Part shown: in pieces, positions 34,891 to 43,995 of the stretch
Layout of the letters: the number at the start of each line of letters is the position of its first letter
Position numbering within the stretch: position 1 is the stretch's first letter
Assembly: GCA_023443515.1 (NCBI GenBank)
Contig: JAEZUC010000099.1
Span: 1-62,034, forward strand
DNA length: 62,034 nucleotides
Reading direction: 5' to 3'
Origin: Bacillota bacterium
Lineage (GTDB): Bacteria; Bacillota; Clostridia; Acetivibrionales; DSM-1351
The notes under the pieces: model-generated
Told to the model about the DNA's origin: nothing
Database searches by the model: none
What the model saw: the letters and a program-made list of their open reading frames with translations, nothing else
Made by a program: the position numbers and the translations under genes

Positions 34891-36863
34891 TACTTCCCCC
34901 TGAGTGATTCTATCTTATCTCTTAACTCCGCTGCACGCTCAAATTGTAAATCAGTTGCTGCCTGCTTCATTTCCTTCTGCAGTTTAGCAATAAGTTTTTC
35001 AAGTTCCTGTTCGGACATTTGAGCCGCTTTCTTTCCTGTATAATACTTGTCCTCTTCTTCGGCAACCTTTGTGGCTTCCAGTACATCTCTAACAGATTTC
35101 TGAATGGTAGTCGGAACAATTCCATGCTTCTTGTTGTAATCCATTTGAATCTGCCGTCTTCTGTTAGTCTCACTTATAGCTCTGTGCATTGAACCTGTAA
35201 TATTGTCAGCATACATTATAACCTTGCCCTCAGAATTTCTGGCAGCTCTTCCTATAGTCTGTATCAATGAGGTTTCAGACCTCAGAAAACCTTCCTTATC
35301 CGCGTCCAGTATGGCAACAAGTGAGACTTCCGGGATATCAAGACCTTCTCTCAACAGGTTGATACCGATAAGAACATCAAAAACTCCTAACCTTAAATCT
35401 CTGATTATCTCCATTCTCTCAAAAGTGACAACATCGGAATGAAGGTACTTTACCTTTATATCCAGCTCCTTCATATAGTCCGTCAAATCTTCCGCCATCT
35501 TTTTAGTAAGGGTTGTTACAAGGACTCTTTCGTGTTTCTCTGCTCTAGCATTGATTTCACCTATTAAGTCATCTATCTGCCCTTTTACGGGTCTTACTAT
35601 AATCTCAGGGTCAATCAACCCTGTAGGTCTGATAATCTGTTCGACTATCTGAGTAGAATGTTCCCTTTCATAAGCAGCCGGTGTTGCACTTACATAAACT
35701 ACCTGATTCACCCGTTCTTCAAATTCATTAAATTTAAGGGGTCTGTTGTCAAAAGCTGACGGCAGTCGGAAACCATACTCTACAAGGGATTCCTTTCTGG
35801 AACGGTCCCCGTTGTACATAGCACCCACCTGTGATACCGTAACATGAGACTCATCTATAACAAGCAGATAGTCATCAGGGAAGTAATCCATCAATGTATA
35901 TGGTGCACTTCCGGCTTCACGACCGCTAATGTGGCGAGAATAGTTCTCTATCCCTTGACAAAAGCCGATTTCAGACATCATTTCAAGATCATATCTGGTT
36001 CTCTGCTCCAATCTTTGAGCTTCCAGTAGCTTGCCTTCCATCTTGAACTGCTCCAGCCTTTCCTCAAGCTCTTTTTCAATAGTTACCATGGCACGGTCCA
36101 TTTTAGGTCTGGTGGTAGCGTAGTGGGAAGCCGGGAAAACAGCTATATGATCCCTGGTTCCGACTATCTCGCCGGTAAGATAATCTACTTCGGTGATTCG
36201 TTCTATCTCGTCACCGAAAAATTCTACTCTTAATACCTTTTCGGAGCTGTTTGCAGGGAATATCTCAAGAACATCTCCCCTTGCCCTGAACCTTCCTCTT
36301 CTGAAATCAATCTCATTTCTTTCATACTGTATATCAACCAGTTTTCTGATTACTTCATCCCTGTCCTTCTGCATACCTACTCTAAGAGACAGTAGCAGAT
36401 CGGTGTAGTCCTCCGGGTCACCCAGACCATAAATACATGAAACACTGGCAACTATTATTACGTCCCTTCGCTCAAACAGAGCAGCTGTGGCTGAGTGTCT
36501 CAATTTATCAATCTCTTCGTTTACGGAGGAATCTTTTTCAATATACGTATCAGTTGACGGTATATACGCTTCCGGTTGGTAATAATCGTAATAACTTACA
36601 AAATATTCAACTACATTATTGGGAAAAAACTCCCTAAATTCACTGCAAAGTTGGGCTGCAAGTGTCTTGTTGTGTGCAATTACCAGAGTAGGCTTTTGAA
36701 CCTGTTCTATAACTTTAGCCATTGTATATGTTTTACCTGAGCCCGTTACCCCCAAAAGTGTCTGGTGTTTTTGCCCTTCTTGTATTCCATTACTGATTTT
36801 TGTTATGGCTTGGGGTTGGTCACCCTTTGGCTCGTACTGCGAAATTACTTCAAATTTGTTCAT
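34890..36863 (-). CDS. uvrB: Excinuclease ABC subunit B
   Basis: 657 residues from ATG at 36863 (GAAAGG 10 nt upstream; a TTG three codons earlier is too near it). Helicase motif I is GVTGSGKT near residue 37. The DNA-loading beta-hairpin region is YYDYYQPEAYIPSTDTYIEKD (shown in part: YYQPEAYIPS). Other motifs are DESHVT, SATPA and IGRAARN, and a C-terminal UVR motif (LQKEMKQAATDLQFERAAELRDKI) contacts UvrC. It verifies lesions in nucleotide excision repair. uvrA and uvrC are not in the window; downstream genes are lrgA and lrgB. Confidence 0.98.
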   Translation of the reverse strand: MNKFEVISQYEPKGDQPQAITKISNGIQEGQKHQTLLGVTGSGKTYTMAKVIEQVQKPTLVIAHNKTLAAQLCSEFREFFPNNVVEYFVSYYDYYQPEAYIPSTDTYIEKDSSVNEEIDKLRHSATAALFERRDVIIVASVSCIYGLGDPEDYTDLLLSLRVGMQKDRDEVIRKLVDIQYERNEIDFRRGRFRARGDVLEIFPANSSEKVLRVEFFGDEIERITEVDYLTGEIVGTRDHIAVFPASHYATTRPKMDRAMVTIEKELEERLEQFKMEGKLLEAQRLEQRTRYDLEMMSEIGFCQGIENYSRHISGREAGSAPYTLMDYFPDDYLLVIDESHVTVSQVGAMYNGDRSRKESLVEYGFRLPSAFDNRPLKFNEFEERVNQVVYVSATPAAYEREHSTQIVEQIIRPTGLIDPEIIVRPVKGQIDDLIGEINARAEKHERVLVTTLTKKMAEDLTDYMKELDIKVKYLHSDVVTFERMEIIRDLRLGVFDVLIGINLLREGLDIPEVSLVAILDADKEGFLRSETSLIQTIGRAARNSEGKVIMYADNITGSMHRAISETNRRRQIQMDYNKKHGIVPTTIQKSVRDVLEATKVAEEEDKYYTGKKAAQMSEQELEKLIAKLQKEMKQAATDLQFERAAELRDKIESLRGK

Positions 36864-36960
36864 AAAATTCAAACCTTTCTATACCTACCAGCCGGTTACA
36901 TCAGTTAAAACTGCTTCATTACCGGCAACATTTATCCCTCTTTATATAATGATAAAAAAT

Positions 36961-36999
36961 ATTATACCATATATCATAAGAAAAACAAACGTATGTTTG
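36961..36999 (-). promoter_or_regulatory. uvrB promoter with overlapping LexA-type box
   Basis: Minus strand: TTTGTT (36989-36984), 17-bp spacer, TATAAT (36966-36961). An inverted repeat CAAAC-GTAT-GTTTG at 36986-36999 overlaps the -35. It fits the Gram-positive SOS consensus CGAACRNRYGTTYG-type, with arms one base off (CAAAC for CGAAC) and the RNRY centre satisfied. The leader to uvrB is about 95 nt. Confidence 0.75.
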
Positions 37000-37009
37000 G
37001 TAAATATAT

Positions 37010-37579
37010 CTAGCCTCCGAAGAACATATGCTGTACAAATATCTTGACACCTATACCTATTAATATTAATCCGCCGACTATTCCTGCGCGTTTTCCCAAT
37101 AAATTACCAAACCTTTTAGATACCAATATTGCTACTGTGCAGCATATGAAAGTAATAATACTGATAATTGTTATTGAATATAAAATATTTACATTGAGGG
37201 CAGATAGGCTCACCCCTACCGCCAGCGCATCTATGCTTGTTGCAATTGCCTGTATTAAAAGCATTTTGAAGGTTAAAGCAAATAACGAGCAATCCTGTTC
37301 TTCATCAGCAGTTATAGATTCGTGAAGCATCTTTCCACCGATAATGGCAAGTAAAATGAATGCTATCCAATGATCGAACCTTTCTATAACGGTTTCAAAG
37401 GAATTTGCCGCATAGTACCCTACTAATGGCATAATACCTTGAAACAAGGCAAACATGATTGCCATCTGCAGAATATGTTTTATTTTTATTTTTTTAATAC
37501 ATAATGAATTTGATATTGATACGGCTGAAGCGTCCATAGATAAACCTATCCCCAGCAAAATCAGTTCTGTTAAACTCAT
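37010..37579 (-). CDS. mntP: Putative manganese efflux pump MntP
   Basis: 189 residues from ATG at 37579, preceded by GGAGG at 5 nt; a TTG four codons earlier overlaps it. Six transmembrane helices. The two halves carry the conserved acidic motifs GLSMDASAVSISN and IATSIDALAVGVSLS of the DUF204/MntP family. No yybP-ykoY manganese riboswitch fits in the short upstream gap. The SOS promoter of uvrB begins right behind its stop codon. Confidence 0.92.
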   Translation of the reverse strand: MSLTELILLGIGLSMDASAVSISNSLCIKKIKIKHILQMAIMFALFQGIMPLVGYYAANSFETVIERFDHWIAFILLAIIGGKMLHESITADEEQDCSLFALTFKMLLIQAIATSIDALAVGVSLSALNVNILYSITIISIITFICCTVAILVSKRFGNLLGKRAGIVGGLILIGIGVKIFVQHMFFGG

Positions 37580-37620
37580 GTAAGCCTCCATTGAACTAAA
37601 TGGGTAAATTGTTTCTGCTT

Positions 37621-37666
37621 AAAAAAACAGGGAGTCATTTCAATATACTACAAGAAATGAATCCCT
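37621..37666 (-). terminator. Rho-independent terminator of trpS
   Basis: Minus strand: AGGGATTCATTTC pairs with GAAATGACTCCCT, followed by G and seven T. It lies directly beyond the trpS stop and upstream of mntP. Confidence 0.88.
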
Positions 37667-37674
37667 TATATATA

Positions 37675-38685
37675 TTAACCTCTAGGCAAAAGACCAATTT
37701 TCCTTTGAACTTTTGAAAGGGTTTTTCTTGCCATGTAAGCAGCTTTCTCTGCGTTTTCCTTTAAAATTAAGTTCAGCTGTTCCTTATCAGATGAAAACTC
37801 GTTGAATTTCTGCTGTATCGGAACAAGCATATCCACAACCGACTGTCCTACCGTTTCTTTTAAATCGCCGTAGGATTTTCCTTCAAATTCCTTTTCTATG
37901 TCAGTGATACCTTTTCCGGTAACGCTAGAATATATACTGATTAAGTTGCTGACACCGGGCTTGTTTTGCTCGTCATAGCGTATTTCACGCTCTGAATCGG
38001 TAACGGCCCTTTTAAATTTACGCATTACGGCATCCTGTGAGTCAAGAATCAGAACAAATGCATTTTCATTTTCGTCTGACTTGGACATTTTCCTTTCAGG
38101 TTCCTGAAGACTCATTATCTTAGCACCTATCTTAGGTATGAAGGCTTCCGGAATTGTGAAAGTATCCCCATATATATTATTAAATCTGTCGGCTACATCC
38201 CTTGTAATCTCAAGATGCTGTTTTTGATCCTGTCCAATGGGAACAAGATCAGCTTGATAAAGAAGGATATCTGCTGCCATAAGTACAGGATATGTGAACA
38301 AGCCTGCATTTATGTTGTCACCGTGTTTTTGTGACTTGTCCTTAAACTGGGTCATTCTGTTCAATTCACCCATATATGTGTAACAATTGAGAATCCAAGC
38401 TAATTCTGCATGTGCACTGACATGTGACTGCAAAAACAATATGCTTTTTTTGGGGTCAAGACCACAGGCCATATAAAGTGCCAGAAGATTCAAGCTTCTC
38501 TGTCTTAATTCGGCAGGTTTCTGACGAACTGTAAGTGTATGAAGATCAACTACACAGTACAGACATTCATATTCATCCTGCAAAGGAATCCAATTCTTTA
38601 TGGCACCCAAATAATTTCCTATGGTAAGATTTCCTGAAGGCTGAACTCCACTGAAAATCCTCTTCTTTTGTTCTATCTGTTCCAT
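37675..38685 (-). CDS. trpS: Tryptophanyl-tRNA synthetase
   Basis: 336 residues, class I synthetase. The HIGH-equivalent is PSGNLTIGNYLGA (16-28) and the KMSKS loop is KMSKSDEN (about 199). GQDQKQHLE lies in the Rossmann fold. It charges tRNA-Trp. No T-box leader is visible in the upstream gap. AGGAGG precedes the ATG at 38685. Confidence 0.98.
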   Translation of the reverse strand: MEQIEQKKRIFSGVQPSGNLTIGNYLGAIKNWIPLQDEYECLYCVVDLHTLTVRQKPAELRQRSLNLLALYMACGLDPKKSILFLQSHVSAHAELAWILNCYTYMGELNRMTQFKDKSQKHGDNINAGLFTYPVLMAADILLYQADLVPIGQDQKQHLEITRDVADRFNNIYGDTFTIPEAFIPKIGAKIMSLQEPERKMSKSDENENAFVLILDSQDAVMRKFKRAVTDSEREIRYDEQNKPGVSNLISIYSSVTGKGITDIEKEFEGKSYGDLKETVGQSVVDMLVPIQQKFNEFSSDKEQLNLILKENAEKAAYMARKTLSKVQRKIGLLPRG

Positions 38686-38773
38686 TTAAAACACATCCTC
38701 CTTTATTTCATACCTAAAGATTTTATCTTAAAACATAACCGATAACAAGGTATTTTATCACAAAAATTCCAAC

Positions 38774-38944
38774 TCAATCCTTACTTTGAGATTTTTTATA
38801 TGAATAATATATAATATAGAAGCCTACTGCAGCTACCAAATAAAATACACCTGAATTTACCCGGCCTGAATTGATGCGCAGGATTCCAAAAATCAAAAGG
38901 ACGATTGAAAAAAATAAACTTCCCAGTCTTAAAATCTTATTCAT
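38774..38944 (-). CDS. Small two-helix membrane protein
   Basis: 56 residues from ATG at 38944, which has GGGGGTGAT upstream; an upstream in-frame start lacks a site. Two hydrophobic segments (LGSLFFSIVLLIFGILRI and GVFYLVAAVGFYIIYYSY) and a short lysine-rich tail. It resembles many small hypothetical membrane proteins of Firmicutes; no function assigned. Confidence 0.7.
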   Translation of the reverse strand: MNKILRLGSLFFSIVLLIFGILRINSGRVNSGVFYLVAAVGFYIIYYSYKKSQSKD

Positions 38945-39043
38945 GCCGGAATCACCCCCGTTACAATAAAATATTAACATTAAACATATTTTAGCACAGA
39001 ATTTATATTATGTAAGCATTGAAGCAGAGAATTTTAAAATTAT

Positions 39044-39078
39044 AGCCGTAAAACCAAAGATACATGGACTTTACGGCT
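39044..39078 (-). terminator. Terminator-like hairpin after the nucleoside transporter operon
   Basis: Minus strand: AGCCGTAAA pairs with TTTACGGCT around a 17-nt loop, followed by ATAATTTT. Weak U run. Confidence 0.6.
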
Positions 39079-39088
39079 CTTATTCATT

Positions 39089-40030
39089 CTATCGCTCTTC
39101 TCTGAAGTAGGGTTCCCCAAGTGCTTTTGGCGGTTGGTTCTCCTTGGATTTTTTTATGGAAATCATAATAAGAACTATTATTGTAACCAGATATGGAAGC
39201 ATGTCGAAAATACTCTGTGGAATAGGTACATGGCTTTGTAGATACAAACCCAATATACTCAGACCACCGAATAAATATGACCCCAGCATAGCTTTAAATG
39301 GATTCCAGGTTACAAAAATAACAAGGGCCACCGCAATCCAACCTCTTCCTCCCGTTACACCCTCCTGCCAGGACGGTACTGTAACCATTGACATGTATGC
39401 CCCTGCTATGCCACTTAATGCACCCCCCAAAAGTATATGGAGGTATTTGTACATAGTAACGTTTATTCCTGCCGTGTCTGCAGCACCCGGGTTTTCACCG
39501 ACAGTTCTCATATTCAGGCCTATTCTGGTTTTACACATGTATAACCCCAATAATACAGCCACCACATACCCTGCGTACACAAGTATATTCTGATGGAAGA
39601 ATGCATTTCCTATGACGGGAATGTCTCCGAGCAAAGGAATCTTTATTGGTTTGAAACTGTCTCTTACTGAATCGGATAAAGCCTGTCCGATCATCTTTTG
39701 TCCTAAAAAGCTTGAAAAGCCTGTACCGAATATCGTAAGGGAAAGACCCGAAACGATTTGGTTTGCTCTTAACGTAATTGTCAAAAATGCAAAAATCAAT
39801 GCACCTCCGGCTCCTGCAACCATTCCTGCAATCATACCAATTGCCGGATTACCAGTAGACAAGGCAGCGCCAAAGCCTATAACTGCACCGATAAGCATCA
39901 TTCCCTCAACACCAAGGTTTAACTGACCAACCTTTTCTGTAATAATTTCTCCTAAGGTTGCGAATAGTAAAGGAGTTCCTGCTGTTACGGCACCGGCTAA
40001 AATAAATGTAATCATATTTACAAAACTCAT
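39089..40030 (-). CDS. ABC transporter permease, nucleoside type (second)
   Basis: 313 residues, about eight to nine transmembrane helices, of the BPD_transp_2 type used by BMP-family nucleoside importers (NupQ/RnsD-like). Conserved segments are GEIITEKVGQLNLGVEGMMLIG and GENPGAADTAGIN. It begins right after the stop of the first permease with AAGGAGGCGG inside that gene, the last gene of the purine-regulated operon. Confidence 0.92.
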   Translation of the reverse strand: MSFVNMITFILAGAVTAGTPLLFATLGEIITEKVGQLNLGVEGMMLIGAVIGFGAALSTGNPAIGMIAGMVAGAGGALIFAFLTITLRANQIVSGLSLTIFGTGFSSFLGQKMIGQALSDSVRDSFKPIKIPLLGDIPVIGNAFFHQNILVYAGYVVAVLLGLYMCKTRIGLNMRTVGENPGAADTAGINVTMYKYLHILLGGALSGIAGAYMSMVTVPSWQEGVTGGRGWIAVALVIFVTWNPFKAMLGSYLFGGLSILGLYLQSHVPIPQSIFDMLPYLVTIIVLIMISIKKSKENQPPKALGEPYFREER

Positions 40031-41110
40031 TTATGCCGCCTCCTTTCTGATTTTATGTTCCATATTCCTGTTGCGCACAAGCTTGTATTGAATAAAAAAT
40101 TCACTTCCCAGAACAAAGAACAAAATCATTCCCTGAAGTATCTGAGCAACTGATGCATGAATACTAAATGCAGTTTGAATATATGTTCCTCCCTGTTGCA
40201 GAACTGCAAAAAGGAAACATGCAACTACAATAACAGGAGCACTCAACCCCGCAAGCCAAGTTGTTATAATTGCTGTAAAGCCAACCCCGTTTGCAATCTG
40301 ATAACTAAGGGTATGATTTACACCGGATACCTGAAACATACCTACTATACCGCACAAAGCACCACTTAGTAAAATAGAAGACAGGATTATCTTTTTTACA
40401 TTCATTCCGGCATATCTTGCAGTATTTTCACTTTCACCGATTACTTGTATTTCGTAACCTCTTTTTGTTTTATTTATAAAAATATACATTAAAATTACCA
40501 ACACAATGGCAGCTATCCATCCTATATGAATTCCAAAAACTTCAGGAAGTGCGGCATTGTCAGAGAACATTGCAATTTTACCTGCTCCAAGGGCATTAGG
40601 GTCCTTCCATGGACCATATTGCAGGAACATAAGGAATTTTTGTGCAATATAATTCATCATCAGGGTAAACAGTGTTTCATTAGTGCCGAATTTTGCTTTA
40701 AAATACGCCGGAATCAACGCCCATATACCTCCCGTAATTGCCGCAGAAACAAACATTAATAAAAGCAGCAAACCTTTAGGGATGTTTGAATAATATAAAG
40801 CAAAATAACTGGCAGCGAAAGCACCCATTATTATCTGCCCTTCCGCTCCGATATTCCAGAATTTCATTCTGAAAGCTACTGATATACCAAGGGAGGTAAT
40901 AATCAGAGGGATAGCCTGTATTATTGCTTCTTTGAATCTATACATGGAGCCAAAGGAACCGTCCAGCATTGATACATAAACATCTATGGGGTTAAACCCT
41001 ATGAGCATTATAAATATGCTGGTGGCAACAAGTGCTCCAAATACTGCAATGACCCTGAATAAAACCGATTGTTTTTTTGTAAGGTCTGTCCTTTTAATAA
41101 TTCTGAACAT
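40031..41110 (-). CDS. ABC transporter permease, nucleoside type (first)
   Basis: 359 residues with about nine to ten transmembrane segments, NupP/RnsC-like. Family segments are FRMKFWNIGAEGQIIMGAF and GESENTARYAGMN (the cytoplasmic EAA-like loop). Its start overlaps the ATPase stop (TAATG), and the second permease follows with no gap. Confidence 0.92.
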   Translation of the reverse strand: MFRIIKRTDLTKKQSVLFRVIAVFGALVATSIFIMLIGFNPIDVYVSMLDGSFGSMYRFKEAIIQAIPLIITSLGISVAFRMKFWNIGAEGQIIMGAFAASYFALYYSNIPKGLLLLLMFVSAAITGGIWALIPAYFKAKFGTNETLFTLMMNYIAQKFLMFLQYGPWKDPNALGAGKIAMFSDNAALPEVFGIHIGWIAAIVLVILMYIFINKTKRGYEIQVIGESENTARYAGMNVKKIILSSILLSGALCGIVGMFQVSGVNHTLSYQIANGVGFTAIITTWLAGLSAPVIVVACFLFAVLQQGGTYIQTAFSIHASVAQILQGMILFFVLGSEFFIQYKLVRNRNMEHKIRKEAA

Positions 41111-42639
41111 TACACTCCCACCCCCATTACCTTTTCCATCTGCTCCCCTGCCATCATGAGACCCAGCTGCTCCTTAGTTATCTTTGATGCTTCGGCAATA
41201 CCTGTTATTCTGCCGTTGCAGATAACCATTATTCTATCGCAAAGCTCTATTAGAACGTCCAAGTCTTCACCGATATAGAGTATACCCACACCCTTTTCCT
41301 TCTGCTCGTTCAATAGGTCATAGATTGTGTAGGAAGCATTTATATCCAGTCCTCTAACCGGATATGCGGTTATAAGCAAATCGGGGTTTGACTCTATTTC
41401 ACGGCCCAGAAGAACTTTTTGTATGTTTCCTCCCGACAGCTGACGTACAGGATGATTGATTCCCGGAGTGCTTATTTCCAGCTTATTGATTAGTTTTTGT
41501 GCCAGATTCTTTGCAGTCTTCTTTTCTATAAATACACCCTTTTGATTCTGGTATTCTTTTAGAATCAGGTTATCAACCATTCCCATAGAGGCTACCAGCC
41601 CCATACCTAATCTGTCTTCCGGGATAAAGCTCATACTTATACCCATTTTGATTATGTCACGAGGATTTTTTCCTACGATATTTTCACCTTTGTATTCTAT
41701 AGAGCCTGAAGCGATGGGATATAGGCCTGCTATAGCTTCGCACAACTCTTTCTGTCCGCTTCCTGCAACACCTGCAACTCCTAGTATCTCTCCTGTTGAA
41801 AGGGAGAAGCTGATGGCATCAAGAGCTTTAACATTTTCTTCATCTGTTACTGTAAGATTTTTTATATCCAATATAGTCTTATTATTTTTGTTTTCAACCC
41901 TATTAATTGAAAGATCAACAGCTTTGCCTACCATCAGGTTTGTAAGCTCAGCGGCACTTGTATCTTCTTTGTTTACAGTACCTACCGTTTCACCTTTTCT
42001 CAAAACAGTTATTCTATCTGATATTTCCATTACTTCATTAAGCTTATGAGTAATTATTATAACTGAACAACCTGACTGCTTCATTTTCCTAAGTATGTTG
42101 AAAAGTCCTTCTGTTTCCTGTGGAGTCAGAACTGCTGTAGGTTCATCAAGAATTAGTATTTCTGCACCCCTGTAAATTACCTTTAATATCTCGACAGTCT
42201 GCTTTTCACCTACCGACATATTATAAACCTTCTTATTCAGGTCTACTGCTAGTCCGTACTTTTCAGAGATATTTTTAATTTTCTGGGTAAGCTGTTTGCT
42301 TCCTAAAAAGAAACTTTCCTTCTGTCCCGCTATAATATTATCTTTTGCAGTTAATACCTCTACAAGCTTAAAGTGCTGGTGAATCATGCCTATACCCATA
42401 GCCATGGAGTCTTTAGGAGTCTTGAACGTAACCTGTTCTCCCTTGATGTATATACTTCCGCTATCCGGGGTGTATATACCTGAGAGCATGTTCATTAATG
42501 TACTTTTGCCCGAACCATTTTCCCCCAGCAAAGCATGGATTTCACCCTTCTTTACCTCAAGGCACACATTATTGTTGGCGACAACAGGACCAAAGGTTTT
42601 TGTTAAGTTGTCAATTTTTATATACACTTGGTTATTCAC
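41110..42639 (-). CDS. ABC transporter ATP-binding protein with two NBDs, nucleoside type
   Basis: 509 residues. The first nucleotide-binding domain has Walker A GENGSGKST and signature MSVGEKQ. The second has a degenerate Walker A (GVAGSGQKE) and signature LSGGNIQ, the pattern of sugar and nucleoside importers (NupO/RnsB). The start is GTG at 42639 with AAAAGGTGATG ahead. A 123-bp gap with a strong hairpin separates it from the binding-protein gene. Confidence 0.94.
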   Translation of the reverse strand: MNNQVYIKIDNLTKTFGPVVANNNVCLEVKKGEIHALLGENGSGKSTLMNMLSGIYTPDSGSIYIKGEQVTFKTPKDSMAMGIGMIHQHFKLVEVLTAKDNIIAGQKESFFLGSKQLTQKIKNISEKYGLAVDLNKKVYNMSVGEKQTVEILKVIYRGAEILILDEPTAVLTPQETEGLFNILRKMKQSGCSVIIITHKLNEVMEISDRITVLRKGETVGTVNKEDTSAAELTNLMVGKAVDLSINRVENKNNKTILDIKNLTVTDEENVKALDAISFSLSTGEILGVAGVAGSGQKELCEAIAGLYPIASGSIEYKGENIVGKNPRDIIKMGISMSFIPEDRLGMGLVASMGMVDNLILKEYQNQKGVFIEKKTAKNLAQKLINKLEISTPGINHPVRQLSGGNIQKVLLGREIESNPDLLITAYPVRGLDINASYTIYDLLNEQKEKGVGILYIGEDLDVLIELCDRIMVICNGRITGIAEASKITKEQLGLMMAGEQMEKVMGVGV

Positions 42640-42678
42640 AGCATCACCTTTTCATAATAATTATTTACCTGTTAAATT

Positions 42679-42729
42679 TTTAGCAGTAGCCGATTACCGA
42701 CTGAATCGGTTCTATCAACTACTGCTAAA
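42679..42729 (-). promoter_or_regulatory. Intercistronic hairpin between BMP gene and ATPase gene
   Basis: TTTAGCAGTAG pairs perfectly with CTACTGCTAAA, with an inner CCGA/TCGG. No uridine run follows on the minus strand, so it is more likely an RNA-stabilising or processing element, or a leaky attenuator, that keeps the binding protein more abundant than the membrane parts. Confidence 0.55.
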
Positions 42730-42762
42730 TTGTCATTACTTCAATAATATCTAATCCCTTGA

Positions 42763-43926
42763 TTAATTGTCTATTTTACCGTTTACACCTTCAACAAACC
42801 ATTTGCAAGACTGTTGTTCCTGAACTGTCATAACTTTTCCTTCAGGAATCTTTATCGCACCTGTCTGATCCTTGATAGGACCTGCAAGGACGTTAAAAGA
42901 GCCGTCAAGAATCTTTTTCTTTGCTTCTTCAACCTTAGCCTTTATATCTGCATCAACCAAATCTGTCATTGGTCCTAAATCAACAACTCCATCTTTCATT
43001 CCGCCAAGGTAGTTCTCAGCTTTCCAGGTTCCGTCAAGAATTTTCTGAACCTGATCAGCATAGTAAACTCCCCAGTTCCATATAGGAGCTGTCAGGTATG
43101 CTTTAGGAGCCGCCTTGCTACTGTCTGAATTGTAACCGATTGCAAATGCATTCTTTTCTTGTGCTGCAATTTGTGGAGCAGTTGAATCCTGGTGTTGAGC
43201 TATAACATCATTTCCTTCGTTAAGAAGTGCTGTAGCTGCGTCCTTTTCAACCTGAGGATCGTACCAAGTGTTTGTCCATTTTACATTTACTACTGCATCC
43301 GGGTTTACAGAACGAACACCCAGTGTAAAGAAGTCTATTCCTCTTATAACCTCAGGAATCTGCATTGCTGCAACATATCCTATTTTATTTGTTTTTGTCT
43401 TTAATCCGGCAACTATACCTGACAGATATCTTCCTTCTTCAATCTGTCCAAAATAGTTTACGAAATTAGTACTATTTGATTTATATCCGGAGCAGTGGAA
43501 GAACTTAACATCGGCATGCTCTTTAGCTGCTTTTTCAACAAAATCCATATATCCGAAGCTAGTAGCAAATATAGCCTTACAGCCTTGATCAATAAGGTTA
43601 TTTATTGCTTTTTCAACTTCTGCTGTTTCAGGAACATTTTCAATTGTCAAAGTTGTTACATTCTTATCCTTTAGCGTCGTTTCAAGGTATTTGCGGCCCT
43701 GATCATGTGCATAGGTATATCCTACATCCCCAACCGATCCGATATAGATGAATCCTACCTTTAACCCGTTACCATCTGATGCCGTTGAACCTGATGCTGT
43801 TGAAGCTGATGATGTAGAGGTAGATGATGAATTTTCACTGTTGTCTGACGCACTTAATCCACAACCGGATAATATTGCCGTACAAACAAATACAATTGTT
43901 AGTATTAACGCCGTTAATCTTTTCAT
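42763..43926 (-). CDS. BMP-family nucleoside-binding lipoprotein
   Basis: 387 residues. The lipoprotein signal is LSGCG, with the lipidated cysteine at residue 22. A low-complexity S/T/A linker follows, then a BMP (basic membrane protein, Med/PnrA-like) domain from about residue 53: VGFIYIGSVGDVGYTYAHDQG, IFATSFGYMDF, GVYYADQVQKIL. PnrA-type proteins bind purine nucleosides. Location downstream of xpt under a purine riboswitch supports guanosine, inosine or xanthosine as ligand (inference). AGGGGGAT precedes the ATG. Confidence 0.93.
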   Translation of the reverse strand: MKRLTALILTIVFVCTAILSGCGLSASDNSENSSSTSTSSASTASGSTASDGNGLKVGFIYIGSVGDVGYTYAHDQGRKYLETTLKDKNVTTLTIENVPETAEVEKAINNLIDQGCKAIFATSFGYMDFVEKAAKEHADVKFFHCSGYKSNSTNFVNYFGQIEEGRYLSGIVAGLKTKTNKIGYVAAMQIPEVIRGIDFFTLGVRSVNPDAVVNVKWTNTWYDPQVEKDAATALLNEGNDVIAQHQDSTAPQIAAQEKNAFAIGYNSDSSKAAPKAYLTAPIWNWGVYYADQVQKILDGTWKAENYLGGMKDGVVDLGPMTDLVDADIKAKVEEAKKKILDGSFNVLAGPIKDQTGAIKIPEGKVMTVQEQQSCKWFVEGVNGKIDN

Positions 43927-43995
43927 TTTGTTATCCCCCTATTTTTTAATAAAAATTATATATTTTAATGTTTCTTTAAGCGAAACATCAAATAA

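Noticed and set aside
37580..37674. yybP-ykoY manganese riboswitch before mntP
   Set aside because: The 95-bp gap is mostly occupied by the trpS terminator and lacks the conserved loop sequences.
38686..38773. T-box leader for trpS
   Set aside because: The gap is too short and has no T-box sequence or specifier hairpin.
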